DNA of 64,000 nucleotides from Rhizobium grahamii (GCF_009498215.1 NZ_CP043499.1:992001-1056000), one strand, 5' to 3'; shown: positions 46,431 to 55,181, counted from the stretch's first letter. The notes: generated by a model not told the origin, from the letters alone. Made by a program: numbers and translations.

Positions 46431-47270
46431 ATGGCCCAATCCATGACAAAGACGATGAAATACAAGCCGGCCGGCAACTTCTCCTGGGTCGTCTCGACCG
46501 TCTACATCATCTTCCTGCTCTTGCCGATCTACTGGCTGGTCAACATGAGCTTCAAGGAGAATGCCGAGATCACCGGCACCTTCTCGCTCTGGCCGCAGAA
46601 CCCGACGCTCAGGAACTACACGATCATCTTCACCGATCCGTCGTGGTACAACGGCTACATCAACTCGATCACCTATGTGGTCATGAACACGGTGATCTCG
46701 GTGCTGGCGGCACTGCCCGCTGCCTATGCCTTCTCGCGCTACCGGTTCCTCGGCGACAAGCACCTGTTCTTCTGGCTGCTCACCAACCGCATGGCCCCGC
46801 CGGCCGTTTTTGCGCTGCCGTTCTTCCAGCTCTATTCGGCATTCGGCCTGATCGACACCCATATCGCGGTCGCGCTGGCGCACTGCCTGTTCAACGTGCC
46901 GCTGGCGGTCTGGATCCTCGAAGGCTTCATGTCCGGCGTGCCGAAGGAGATCGACGAGACGGCCTATATCGACGGCTACTCGTTCCCGCGTTTCTTCATC
47001 CGCATCTTCATGCCGTTGGTGGCATCGGGGATCGGGGTGGCGGCCTTCTTCTGCTTCATGTTCTCGTGGGTGGAGCTGCTGCTTGCCCGCACGCTGACGA
47101 CCACCGCGGCAAAGCCGATCTCGGCGATCATGACGCGCACGGTCTCGGCTTCGGGCATGGACTGGGGCGTGCTGGCGGCAGCAGGCGTGCTGACCATCAT
47201 TCCCGGTGCGCTCGTCATCTATTTCGTCCGCAACTACATCGCCAAGGGCTTTGCGCTCGGCCGCGTCTGA
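46431..47270 (+). CDS. glpQ: Glycerol ABC transporter permease GlpQ
   Basis: A 279-residue MalG-type permease with first span WVVSTVYIIFLLLPIYWLVN, PASYAFSRYRFLG-like middle (AAYAFSRYRFLGDKHLFF), EAA loop PKEIDETAYIDGYSFPRFFI and a C-terminal YIAKGFALGRV. ATG with GGAGGAGAGG upstream, 13 bp after glpP. It completes the transmembrane pair. The name glpQ here means the permease of the rhizobial system, not the phosphodiesterase GlpQ of enterobacteria. Confidence 0.93.
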   Translation: MAQSMTKTMKYKPAGNFSWVVSTVYIIFLLLPIYWLVNMSFKENAEITGTFSLWPQNPTLRNYTIIFTDPSWYNGYINSITYVVMNTVISVLAALPAAYAFSRYRFLGDKHLFFWLLTNRMAPPAVFALPFFQLYSAFGLIDTHIAVALAHCLFNVPLAVWILEGFMSGVPKEIDETAYIDGYSFPRFFIRIFMPLVASGIGVAAFFCFMFSWVELLLARTLTTTAAKPISAIMTRTVSASGMDWGVLAAAGVLTIIPGALVIYFVRNYIAKGFALGRV

Positions 47271-47288
47271 CAAGGGAGGAGACCCGAC

Positions 47289-47570
47289 ATGAACTTTTCC
47301 TGGATGGCGTGGACGCTGCCGACTGCCTTGTTCTTCCTGACGATCCTCGTGCTTCTGATCGGCATGAGCGTCTGGGAGTATCTGGCGCCGGGCGGCTCGC
47401 CGCGGGTGGGAGTCCTGCGGTTCGAGACGACACGGGGAGACCGTCTCTTCATATCGCTGCTGGGAGCAGCGTTCATTCATCTCGCATGGTTGAGCCTCGT
47501 CGGGCCCAACCTGTGGTGGGCTCTCGGGCTTGCCGTAGTCTACGCCATCGGCGTGTTCCGCTACGTCTAG
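47289..47570 (+). CDS. glpU: Small membrane protein GlpU (DUF2160)
   Basis: A 93-residue protein with two or three predicted membrane spans (TALFFLTILVLLIGMSVWEY and HLAWLSLVGPNLWWALGLAV) and a short polar loop PGGSPRVGVLRFETTRGDR. It matches the DUF2160 small protein always found in rhizobial glycerol transport operons. Its biochemical role is unknown. Preceded by GGGAGGAG, 18 bp after glpQ and 77 bp before glpV. Confidence 0.9.
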   Translation: MNFSWMAWTLPTALFFLTILVLLIGMSVWEYLAPGGSPRVGVLRFETTRGDRLFISLLGAAFIHLAWLSLVGPNLWWALGLAVVYAIGVFRYV

Positions 47571-47647
47571 TCCGGGGAGATACAGATGGCCGGGGGTACT
47601 GGCCGCCTGACGTTAAGACTGCAATCGCAAAACCTTGGGAGGATATC

Positions 47648-49372
47648 ATGCGACGGCATCTACTAGCGACAACAGCAGGCATCTTGCTGGCCATGGCGGG
47701 CTCCGCCTACGCCGGCATGGACGAAGCGAAATCATTCCTGGACAAGGAAGTGGGCGAGCTGTCTTCGCTTTCCCGCGCCGACCAGGAAAAGGAAATGCAG
47801 TGGTTCATCGATGCGGCGAAGCCTTTCGCCGGCATGGATATCAAGGTCGTCTCCGAAACGCTGACCACGCACGAGTATGAATCGAAGGTGCTGGCTCCGG
47901 CCTTCACCGCCATCACCGGCATCAAGATCACGCATGACCTGATCGGCGAAGGCGACGTCGTCGAGAAGCTGCAGACGCAGATGCAGTCCGGCGAGAACAT
48001 CTACGACGCCTATGTCAACGACTCGGACCTGATCGGTACCCATTGGCGCTACCAGCAGGCCCGCTCGCTGACCGACTGGATGGAGAAGGAAGGCAAGGAC
48101 GTCACCAATCCTGGCCTCGACATCAACGACTTCATCGGCACCAAGTTCACGACCGCGCCGGACAAGAAGCTCTACCAGCTTCCCGACCAGCAGTTCGCCA
48201 ATCTCTACTGGTTCCGCTACGACTGGTTCAACGACGAGAAGAACAAGGCCGATTTCAAGGCGAAGTACGGCTACGATCTCGGCGTCCCGGTCAACTGGTC
48301 GGCCTATGAGGACATCGCCGAATTCTTCACCGGCCGTGAAGTGAACGGCAAGAAGGTCTTCGGCCACATGGATTACGGCAAGAAGGACCCGTCGCTCGGA
48401 TGGCGCTTCACCGATGCCTGGCTTTCGATGGCCGGCAACGGCGACAAGGGTCTGCCGAACGGTCTGCCTGTCGATGAATGGGGTATCAAGGTCGACGAGA
48501 ACTCGCGTCCGGTCGGTTCGTGCGTGGCGCGCGGCGGCGATACCAATGGTCCGGCTGCCGTCTATTCGATCCAGAAGTATCTGGATTGGTTGAAAGCCTA
48601 TGCACCGCCGGCAGCGCAGGGCATGAACTTCTCCGAATCCGGCCCGGTGCCGGCGCAGGGTGAAGTGGCGCAGCAGATCTTCTGGTACACGGCGTTCACC
48701 GCCGATGCCGTCAAGCCGGGGCTGCCTGTCGTCAACGAGGACGGCACGCCGAAATGGCGCATGGCGCCCAGCCCGCATGGCGTCTACTGGAAAGACGGCA
48801 TGAAGCTCGGCTATCAGGACGTCGGTTCCTGGACGCTCATGAAGTCGACGCCCGACGACCGCGCCAAGGCCGCTTGGCTTTACGCGCAGTTCGTGACCTC
48901 GAAGACGGTCGATGTGAAGAAGAGCCATGTTGGCCTGACCTTCATCCGTGAGTCCACCATTCGCGACAAGAGCTTCACGGAGCGCGCCCCGAAGCTCGGC
49001 GGTCTGGTCGAGTTCTACCGCTCGCCGGCCCGCGTCCAGTGGTCTCCAACAGGCACCAACGTTCCCGACTATCCGAAGCTGGCACAGCTCTGGTGGCAGG
49101 CCGTGGGCGATGCGTCCTCCGGCGCCAAGACCGCCCAGGAAGCCATGGATTCGCTTTGCGCCGAGCAGGAAAAGGTCCTGCAGCGCCTGGAGCGCGCCAA
49201 GGTCCAGGGCGATATCGGTCCGAAGCTCGCCGAGGAACATGATCTCGAATACTGGAACAAGGACGCGGTCGCCAAGGGCAACCTCGCTCCCCAGCTGAAG
49301 ATCGAGAACGAGAAGGAAAAGCCGGTCACCGTCAACTATGACGAACTGGTCAAGAGCTGGCAGTCCAACTAA
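47648..49372 (+). CDS. glpV: Glycerol ABC transporter solute-binding protein GlpV
   Basis: A 574-residue periplasmic binding protein, unusually long for a sugar binder but normal for GlpV. The Sec leader is MRRHLLATTAGILLAMAGSA with cleavage after YAG/SAYA. Blocks AFTAITGIKITHDLIGEGDV, DAYVNDSDLIGTHWRYQQ and HGVYWKDGMKLGYQDVGSW are characteristic. ATG 47648 has GGGAGGATATC upstream; the open frame upstream of it only shadows glpQ. Last gene of the operon, followed by a strong hairpin. Confidence 0.94.
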   Translation: MRRHLLATTAGILLAMAGSAYAGMDEAKSFLDKEVGELSSLSRADQEKEMQWFIDAAKPFAGMDIKVVSETLTTHEYESKVLAPAFTAITGIKITHDLIGEGDVVEKLQTQMQSGENIYDAYVNDSDLIGTHWRYQQARSLTDWMEKEGKDVTNPGLDINDFIGTKFTTAPDKKLYQLPDQQFANLYWFRYDWFNDEKNKADFKAKYGYDLGVPVNWSAYEDIAEFFTGREVNGKKVFGHMDYGKKDPSLGWRFTDAWLSMAGNGDKGLPNGLPVDEWGIKVDENSRPVGSCVARGGDTNGPAAVYSIQKYLDWLKAYAPPAAQGMNFSESGPVPAQGEVAQQIFWYTAFTADAVKPGLPVVNEDGTPKWRMAPSPHGVYWKDGMKLGYQDVGSWTLMKSTPDDRAKAAWLYAQFVTSKTVDVKKSHVGLTFIRESTIRDKSFTERAPKLGGLVEFYRSPARVQWSPTGTNVPDYPKLAQLWWQAVGDASSGAKTAQEAMDSLCAEQEKVLQRLERAKVQGDIGPKLAEEHDLEYWNKDAVAKGNLAPQLKIENEKEKPVTVNYDELVKSWQSN

Positions 49373-49381
49373 CGGGCTGCC

Positions 49382-49409
49382 TCGGCCGGGGATCAACGTC
49401 CCCGGCCGA
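49382..49409 (+). terminator. Terminator hairpin after glpV
   Basis: TCGGCCGGGGA-TCAACG-TCCCCGGCCGA is a perfect 11-bp stem with a 6-base loop, 9 bp after the glpV stop codon. There is no T run, so it may need Rho or serve to stabilize the message. Confidence 0.7.
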
Positions 49410-49460
49410 TCGAACCTGGAATCCCGATGCCAGGTAGCGTACGGTATCGCCTTAGCAATC

Positions 49461-49871
49461 CTATTTGTCCGGGGTCGTCAGTTCGGTCTCTGCGGTATCG
49501 ACGACGAAAACCGCCAGGATTTCGGCGTCCTCGGTATCACTGGCATTGGCGCTGATCTTGTGATGATCGCCGGGTGCCTCGATCCAATTTTCGCCGGTAT
49601 TGTAGACCTTGGGCTCGCCGTCGTTCACCTGGCTTTTGATTTTCCCCTCAATCACGGTCGCATAAATAAACGCGCTCTTCGCATGAGTATGCGAGGGGTT
49701 TGAGCCGCCTGGGCCGTATTCAACGAGGACACCACGAAGGCTTTTACCGGGGACGTTCGGCAATGCATGGTCGAAAACCACGGTAATTTTGGCGTTATGC
49801 GGTTTATCAGCAGCAAGAGCAGGCATTGCTATCAACGAAGCGACGAGTACGACCGAGAGTGTTTTAAGCAT
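49461..49871 (-). CDS. Secreted cupin-domain protein
   Basis: A 136-residue protein with a Sec signal peptide (MLKTLSVVLVASLIAMPALA) and one small cupin barrel. VLVEYGPGGSNPSHTHAKSA carries the metal-binding His pair, and GENWIEAPGDHHKISAN the second cupin motif. I start at ATG 49871, 9 bp after GAGGAG; an ATG at 49880 touches that site and is less suitable. It converges on glpV. Secreted single cupins of this kind are common in alphaproteobacteria with unknown substrate. Confidence 0.8.
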   Translation of the reverse strand: MLKTLSVVLVASLIAMPALAADKPHNAKITVVFDHALPNVPGKSLRGVLVEYGPGGSNPSHTHAKSAFIYATVIEGKIKSQVNDGEPKVYNTGENWIEAPGDHHKISANASDTEDAEILAVFVVDTAETELTTPDK

Positions 49872-50280
49872 GGTTTGCATCTCCTCTTTGCTGCGTTGCA
49901 GGCTGGACGGTTGGCTTACATTACAGAATTGATGGCTCAGTTTTGAGATAAACGAAGGTTTGCCGTATTCGCTGAAACCCGTTGAACGTTCGGCTTCGCA
50001 CCGTCGAGTTCGCCAGCACTATCGTCAGATACTCGCAGATCGCGTCCTCGTGCCTCTATGTGCAAGCATCCATCTTTGCGGGCCACCACGGCCGGCGATA
50101 TCCATAAAACCTAAGTTTGGATTACCGGCTAACGACGGCACCTGTACTTCTTTCCCAGCCATCCACGGGGTCTTCAGCGTCTGAAACAAGCGCAGCCCCC
50201 GGGCCTTCGCACCAAACGAAATCCGTGGCCTGCCGAGGGCAAGCGATTGGCCGAGCGTCGAACCAACACAGGAGTGCGTT
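49872..50280. other. Gene-free stretch between cupin and hydrolase genes
   Basis: About 409 bp between divergent genes. The part next to the cupin gene should carry its promoter. Open frames exist on both strands, but none shows family features, a signal peptide or a fitting ribosome site. I see no repeat or mobile-element end. Confidence 0.45.
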
Positions 50281-51249
50281 ATGTCGCAAGCACCAACCGA
50301 AAACCATCCGTCGGCTGTCAAGCAGCTTAAAGTCCCGGCGGACACCACTTTTCATCCGGGCAAGAAGGGAGCCGAGGAGCTGGTGCCTTCGCGCTATGCT
50401 CTGAAGATCGGCGATATCGACGTCATGGTTGTCAGCGATGGCGTCCTGCCTCTGCCGACAGAAATGATGGGGCACAATGCGGACGCTACCGTTCGGGCGA
50501 ACTGGATGGCGGATATGTTCCTGCCGCCGGATGCGTTCGACTGGCCGCTAAACGCGGTTGTCGTTAAGAGCGGTGACAAGACAATCCTCGTCGACGCGGG
50601 CCTCGGCCTCGATCCGAACCTCAACCTTCCTCGCGCCGGCCAATTGATCCAGCGCCTGCAAGCCGCGGACATCGATCTCGGTTCGGTTACTGACATCGTC
50701 CTCACCCACATGCACATGGACCACGTTGGCGGCCTCGTCGTCGGCGGCATCAAGGAACGCCTCCGCCCCGATCTGCGCATCCACGTTGCTCAGGCAGAAG
50801 TCGATTTCTGGGAGAACCCCGACTTCACAAGGACGCGTATGCCGGACGGCTTCCCGGACGCCTTGCGCGCAACTGCAAAGCGCTTCCTCGCGGACTACAG
50901 GAATAACCTTCGGACCTTCAAGGACGAGCAGGAAATCGCACCTGGCGTCATCGCCCGCCGCACCGGCGGCCATACCCCAGGTCACTGCATCGTTCGCCTG
51001 GCTTCGGGCAACGAGGCACTGACGTTCGCCGGCGATGCAATCTTCGCGGTCGGGTTCGACCAGCCGGAATGGTTCAACGGTTTCGAACACGACCCCGAGG
51101 AGGCCGCCCGTGTCCGCATCAATCTCCTGCGTAAACTCGCCGGAACCGGTGAGCTTCTCGTCGCCACCCATTTGCCATTCCCATCGCTCGGCCGCGTCGC
51201 CGTCGCCGGCGACGCATTCCGGTGGGTCCCGGTCTTCTGGGATTACTGA
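50281..51249 (+). CDS. Metallo-beta-lactamase-fold hydrolase
   Basis: A 322-residue MBL-fold protein. The zinc motif THMHMDHVGG has H143, H145, D147 and H148; further ligands are expected at GGHTPGH and in FAGDAIF. It lacks a signal peptide. The nearest named relatives are quorum-quenching AHL lactonases and similar cytoplasmic lactonases, but the family is broad, so no substrate is assigned. The ATG has GGAG 7 bp upstream. It seems to be transcribed alone. Confidence 0.85.
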   Translation: MSQAPTENHPSAVKQLKVPADTTFHPGKKGAEELVPSRYALKIGDIDVMVVSDGVLPLPTEMMGHNADATVRANWMADMFLPPDAFDWPLNAVVVKSGDKTILVDAGLGLDPNLNLPRAGQLIQRLQAADIDLGSVTDIVLTHMHMDHVGGLVVGGIKERLRPDLRIHVAQAEVDFWENPDFTRTRMPDGFPDALRATAKRFLADYRNNLRTFKDEQEIAPGVIARRTGGHTPGHCIVRLASGNEALTFAGDAIFAVGFDQPEWFNGFEHDPEEAARVRINLLRKLAGTGELLVATHLPFPSLGRVAVAGDAFRWVPVFWDY

Positions 51250-51503
51250 AGAAAACCGCAACTCCGGAGATCGGTTTGACGATCTCGAGGAGGCGGAACG
51301 TTCCACCGTTGAAATGACATCCTCTGAACGGGGAAAGTGCGGTGGCATTTGCGGCAGCAGCAGCTGTCCAAAATTCGATGTGAGATTGGATGTCCGGCAA
51401 TAGCCGGACATCCATTGTTCGCTTTCACCAAGTGCTTGGGATCCCGGTCGGTCGAGCGCCGGCATCTTGATCATGATGGTATTGACTAGATTGCGAGCAT
51501 GAC

Positions 51504-51797
51504 ATGACACCGCTGGCGACATGCTGCTGCGGCGAACTATCGGCAACCACCAACGGCCCGCCAGCGATGGTCGCCCTGTGCCATTGCCGATCTTGTCAGC
51601 GGCGCACCGGCTCGGCCTTCGACGTGCATGTTCTGGGCACCAACTCCGCCAGCGTTAGCCAGGAAAGCGATCGTCAGTTGGCGGAATGCTTCCATGTGGC
51701 TTATGATCCGTCGGAGGACGCGATTTGTCGCCGCGATGCAATCGTTGGGGAGCTTGGTCTGCACAGTTACGAGTTCGCTGCTGATGGAGCCCACTAG
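51504..51797 (+). CDS. Truncated GFA-type zinc protein (DUF636-like N-terminus)
   Basis: A 97-residue frame. Its first 45 residues read like a GFA/CENP-V domain: TCCCGELSATTNGPP then CHCRSCQRRTGSAFDVHVLG, with the CxC and CxxC zinc ligands. After GTN the expected second half (a CPxCG-type motif) is missing and the remaining 50 residues are unlike the family. No single frame change in the following sequence restores it. It is probably a gene broken by a deletion and fused to unrelated sequence. No strong ribosome site is seen. Confidence 0.5.
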   Translation: MTPLATCCCGELSATTNGPPAMVALCHCRSCQRRTGSAFDVHVLGTNSASVSQESDRQLAECFHVAYDPSEDAICRRDAIVGELGLHSYEFAADGAH

Positions 51798-52127
51798 CTC
51801 TCACTGATCTGTGCGTCGGCGAGAAATGCAGGTTCGGCAGGGCTGTCGCTGACGAACTCCTGTGGCGTGTACAGGACCTCGGTCTGGACATATCTGCTAT
51901 AAGGCGTGTGGCTATCGCTACGGATTTGCTGGCCAGTGCCGGTATCGTTGATTGTTCCGTCCTTTTTTGGCTTGTCCGCCGCCGGCTATTGGATCCGGCC
52001 GGGGCCAGCGTAAAGCCAATGCTTGAGGTCGGACAGGCAGCCGTTCTTCGACTCAGCGTCAAAAAGCTGGACGGTGTTCGGCTCGGACGCATGCGGCCGG
52101 TTCCCCGACCGCATGCGCACTGCGTTG
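51798..52127. other. Gene-free stretch after the truncated GFA gene
   Basis: About 330 bp between the truncated GFA-type gene and the convergent AhpD-like gene. Several short open frames occur on both strands without family features. Together with the broken GFA gene it looks like decayed sequence, but I find no repeat or insertion-sequence end. Confidence 0.4.
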
Positions 52128-52607
52128 TTATGCGAGGCCTGCCTTGTCGAGGCCAAACGCCTTGTCAGCAGAGCCAGGAACTGCGCGGAACGCAACGCTC
52201 GCGCGGTTCCAGCTGTTGATGACCATGATCTGGAAGGTCAGGTCGGAGATTTCCTTCTCGGAAAGCTGACCGCGGACCCGTTCGTAGAGTTCGTCGGGAA
52301 TGCCGCCTTCGGGCAGCTTGGTGACCGCTTCCGTCCATGCAAGCGCGGCACGCTCGCGCGGGCTGAAGAGCGTGGACTCGCGCCACGCCGCAAGGTGGTA
52401 GAGCCGCAGTTCGCGCTCGCCGTGGATCTTGGCTTCCTTCGAGTGCATGTCGAGGCAGAATGCGCATCCGTTGATCTGGGAGGCACGAATGTCGACTAGA
52501 TCGATGATGGATTGCTCGATGGAGCCGTTCTTCACTTCTGTGCTGAAGCCCATGAGTCCCTTGAAAAGCTCGGGCGAGAGCTGCGCGTAGTTGATCCGCT
52601 GTGTCAT
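52128..52607 (-). CDS. AhpD-like carboxymuconolactone decarboxylase family protein
   Basis: A 159-residue protein with the AhpD redox motif C48-x2-C51-x3-H55 (NGCAFCLDMHSKEA), preceded by the helix SIEQSIIDLVDIRASQI. Members act as thiol peroxidase partners or alkylhydroperoxidases, protecting against peroxide or nitrosative stress. ATG 52607 with GGAAG upstream; longer frames add unrelated residues. It sits next to hmp on the same strand but is separated by a terminator, so it is probably transcribed on its own. Confidence 0.87.
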   Translation of the reverse strand: MTQRINYAQLSPELFKGLMGFSTEVKNGSIEQSIIDLVDIRASQINGCAFCLDMHSKEAKIHGERELRLYHLAAWRESTLFSPRERAALAWTEAVTKLPEGGIPDELYERVRGQLSEKEISDLTFQIMVINSWNRASVAFRAVPGSADKAFGLDKAGLA

Positions 52608-52731
52608 CGTTTTCTTCCACTTTGATGTGTGTTGAGTGCCCTCGCGACCACCAGGTCTGCGGGCCGCACTAATCGTGGGACACGGCGCGGGATCAGGATA
52701 GCTATACACGCGTTGGGGTTACGCGCGCAGC

Positions 52732-52766
52732 GTGTTCCCGGCGGGGCAATGCGCCGCCGGGAACAC
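52732..52766 (-). terminator. Terminator hairpin after hmp
   Basis: GTGTTCCCGGCGG-GGCAATGCG-CCGCCGGGAACAC is a perfect 13-bp stem with a 9-base loop, 6 bp downstream of the hmp stop codon on the minus strand. It separates hmp from the AhpD-like gene. Confidence 0.8.
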
Positions 52767-52772
52767 TTGATT

Positions 52773-53987
52773 TCAGGCCGCGATGAGCTCGGTTGTCGGC
52801 CCGAAGAACTCATAGTGTATTCTGTCCGGACGAATGCCTTCTTTAACAAGGCCCCAAACCAACGCGGACAGGAACCCCTTCGGGCCACAAATGTAGAAGT
52901 CCGCCGCGTCAAACGGCGTATTTTCCTTAAGCCATGAAACGGTAACGAAGCCGTCGTGATCGTGAGACAGTCCTTCCGCATCTTCCGCGGTGGGCTCGCT
53001 ATAGAACGTCTTCACGGTCGCGCGGCCGTGATTGCTCGCCAGCTTGCGAACGTGCCGGTCCATAGCGTGGGTTTGACTGTTGAGCGCACCATGCACGAAA
53101 TGCGTTTCAAGCTCGGGATACTCCGATGAGATCGCCTCGAGAATGCTGACCATCGGCGTCAATCCAACACCGCCGGAGAGGAGCACCACAGGCCTCGGCG
53201 GTTCCTCGGGCAAATAGAAATCGCCCGCCGGAGGGGTGACTTCGAGAACCGCGCCAACATCCATCTGATCGTGGAGATATTTGGACGCTCCCTGCCCGTT
53301 GGTCTCGCGCTTTACCGATATCCGGTACGTCTCATTGTTAGGAGCGCTTGATATCGAATAGTTGCGCTTGACGGTTTCTCCCGGCGCAATCGGAAGGCGG
53401 ACTGTCAGGTACTGTCCGGGCTTTTGCCGCACGACCGGCCGACCGTCCTCAGGCCGAAGGATAAATGAAGTGACCACGCTGCTTTCCCTGATCTTTGCCT
53501 CGATCCTGAACGCACGCCAACCGCTCCATCCACCAGTTTGGGCTTCGAGCTGGGTTCGGATTTCCAGCTCTCTCTCTTTCAGGATATCCGCCAGAAACCA
53601 GTACGCCTCTCCCCAGGCATCGAGGAGTTCGGGCGTAGCTGCTTCGCCCAATACGTCCGCGATAGCCGACAGGAGTGCCTTGGCGACGAACGGATAATGC
53701 TCGGGAAGTATGTGATAGCCGATATGTTTGTGGGCTATCCGCTCGACCACCGGGACCAGGGCTCCGAGGTTTTCGATGTTCTGCGCATAAGCCAAAATGG
53801 CACCCGCCAACGCTTTGACCTGGGAGCCGCCTTCTCCTTGATTTGCGTGATTGAATAGTTCGCGGATGTGATCGTCCTGGAACAGGATCGAATACATGCG
53901 GCGGGTGATGTCAGAACCGTGAGCAGCAAGGGCGGGGACGCTAAGTTTGACGAGCTCAATTGTCCGTGGTGACAGGGGCTTGGGCAT
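52773..53987 (-). CDS. hmp: Flavohemoglobin, nitric oxide dioxygenase
   Basis: A 404-residue flavohemoprotein that oxidizes nitric oxide to nitrate with NAD(P)H and O2. The N-terminal globin (residues 1-138) carries the proximal His region VERIAHKHIGYHILPEHYP. The ferredoxin-reductase part has the FAD motif RNYSISSAP and the NAD motif SGGVGLTPMVSILEAI, and ends YEFFGP. Length matches E. coli Hmp. It follows the hemoglobin/DUF1971 fusion gene by 15 bp and is probably in one operon with it, controlled by the NsrR-type regulator at 54765. Confidence 0.95.
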   Translation of the reverse strand: MPKPLSPRTIELVKLSVPALAAHGSDITRRMYSILFQDDHIRELFNHANQGEGGSQVKALAGAILAYAQNIENLGALVPVVERIAHKHIGYHILPEHYPFVAKALLSAIADVLGEAATPELLDAWGEAYWFLADILKERELEIRTQLEAQTGGWSGWRAFRIEAKIRESSVVTSFILRPEDGRPVVRQKPGQYLTVRLPIAPGETVKRNYSISSAPNNETYRISVKRETNGQGASKYLHDQMDVGAVLEVTPPAGDFYLPEEPPRPVVLLSGGVGLTPMVSILEAISSEYPELETHFVHGALNSQTHAMDRHVRKLASNHGRATVKTFYSEPTAEDAEGLSHDHDGFVTVSWLKENTPFDAADFYICGPKGFLSALVWGLVKEGIRPDRIHYEFFGPTTELIAA

Positions 53988-54002
53988 GGATCTTCCTTTC
54001 GT

Positions 54003-54659
54003 TCAATGAACCAGCGAGCCTGGGTTTTGGTCGTAAAATTCGAAGGTGAGTGCGACTGGACCCACGATCTCGAGGTGATGCGGAGTGTCGGGAGGGACTA
54101 CGGTTGCCGTTCCGGCTTCGATCATTCGCGTTTTGGAGTGATCGCCTTCGACGTACTGGATTTCGCCCATACGGACACGGACGACTGCCCAGGTCTTCTG
54201 ATCAAGGCGGCGCTCCCGAAGAAGTACTGCCGGCAGACTCTGATGCGTGAACTCGCACGAGATTTTGTATGGCCGGAGATGCGAGACCGGTGACATTCCC
54301 TCGGATGTGGCAAACATGGCCATGCGGAACCGACCGGCGATCCTCGTAGCTTTGGCTTGCAGCAGCGAGGCATCGGCGGCCGAAAGCAACTCATCTGTTG
54401 TCGCCTTCCACAGCGTGAGCCAACGCTCAAACATTCCTGGCTTGAAGCGATCGATATGAACCAAGTGCATTGCCAGCGGGTTTCCCTTGTACTGCCCGGT
54501 CATCAGCGCCACCGATGACCAGAACTCGCTCAGCCGCACCAAGTGCTCATCCCAATCTTCAACGACCGAAAAGACCGGCCCGAGTTCTTCGTCGGCGCGG
54601 ACGCGATCGTAGAACCGCCGAACCACCTGTCCGATTTGTTGCTGGTCGAGACCTTCCAT
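54003..54659 (-). CDS. Truncated hemoglobin (group III-like) fused to DUF1971 cupin domain
   Basis: A 218-residue fusion. Residues 1-120 are a truncated hemoglobin: QIGQVVRRFYDRVRADEELG, WDEHLVRLSEFWSSVALMTG and NPLAMHLVHIDRFKP, where the His in AMH is the likely proximal heme ligand. Residues 130-218 are a DUF1971/TehB-N-like small beta barrel: YKISCEFTHQSLPAVLLRER, GTATVVPPDTPHHLEIVG and FEFYDQNPG. The ATG at 54659 has AGGAG upstream. It precedes hmp in the same operon, so a role in NO or oxygen chemistry is likely; what the barrel adds is unknown. Confidence 0.85.
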   Translation of the reverse strand: MEGLDQQQIGQVVRRFYDRVRADEELGPVFSVVEDWDEHLVRLSEFWSSVALMTGQYKGNPLAMHLVHIDRFKPGMFERWLTLWKATTDELLSAADASLLQAKATRIAGRFRMAMFATSEGMSPVSHLRPYKISCEFTHQSLPAVLLRERRLDQKTWAVVRVRMGEIQYVEGDHSKTRMIEAGTATVVPPDTPHHLEIVGPVALTFEFYDQNPGSLVH

Positions 54660-54707
54660 TAGCCCGCTCCTAAACATTCATCTGAGATGCATGTATATAC
54701 GAAGCAG

Positions 54708-54734
54708 AAAACATGCTATTTAAATGCATGTTTT
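54708..54734. promoter_or_regulatory. Long palindrome, likely NsrR operator
   Basis: AAAACATGC-TATTTAAAT-GCATGTTTT is a perfect 9-bp inverted repeat around an A/T core, between the divergent hemoglobin-fusion and nsrR genes. NsrR sites are A/T-rich palindromes with ATGCAT-like arms, which this fits. A further ATGCATGTATATAC element lies nearby at about 54687-54700. Confidence 0.75.
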
Positions 54735-54764
54735 ATACATGGTCTTTTTGACGCAGGAGCCGTG

Positions 54765-55181
54765 ATGCGCCTCACCCGCTACACAGACTACGCGATACGC
54801 GTTTTGATTTTTCTGGGAGCTCGAGAAGGCGAGTTATGCTCGATCCGCGCTATCGCCAGCGCTTTCTCAATCTCCCAAAACCACCTGATGAAGGTCGTGC
54901 AGGACCTCGCCGCGGCCGGGTTCGTCGAGACGGTTCGGGGGCGCAACGGGGGATTAAGATTGTCGCGCGAGGCTCCGGACATCAATCTAGGCGCCCTACT
55001 CCGGCATACCGAGGGCCTCACGGATTTGCTGGACTGTCCAACCTGCATGGTCAGAAGCGGCTGCGGAATGCCCAGCATTCTGTCCGAAGCGACGGCTGCA
55101 TTTATCGGAGTATTCGACAAATACACCGTGGCCGATCTTGTTCGACGCAGGGAACTGCTCCGCTCACTTCTCGCAGCGTGA
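54765..55181 (+). CDS. nsrR: Rrf2-family NO-sensing repressor
   Basis: A 138-residue Rrf2 regulator: MRLTRYTDYAIRVLIFLG is the classic NsrR opening, followed by the winged helix (ISQNHLMKVVQDLAAAGFVE, RGRNGGLRL). The iron-sulfur cysteines are C91, C94 and C100 (CPTCMVRSGC). The ATG at 54765 with CAGGAG upstream is preferred over an in-frame start 78 bp earlier that lies across the operator. The divergent hmp operon, NO function and palindrome all support NsrR. Loss of the cluster by NO should derepress hmp. Confidence 0.88.
   Translation: MRLTRYTDYAIRVLIFLGAREGELCSIRAIASAFSISQNHLMKVVQDLAAAGFVETVRGRNGGLRLSREAPDINLGALLRHTEGLTDLLDCPTCMVRSGCGMPSILSEATAAFIGVFDKYTVADLVRRRELLRSLLAA

Noticed and set aside
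47732..49396. 554-residue minus-strand open frame opposite glpV
   Set aside because: It is antisense to a complete glpV gene with signal peptide and ribosome site; no domain is visible.
50025..50348. 107-residue minus-strand open frame upstream of the MBL-fold gene
   Set aside because: It overlaps the start of a confident gene on the other strand and shows no domain.
54003..54659. Suspicion that the truncated hemoglobin lacks its proximal histidine
   Set aside because: The position before FERWL is Met, but the proximal His of this family lies earlier, and AMH in NPLAMHLVH supplies it.
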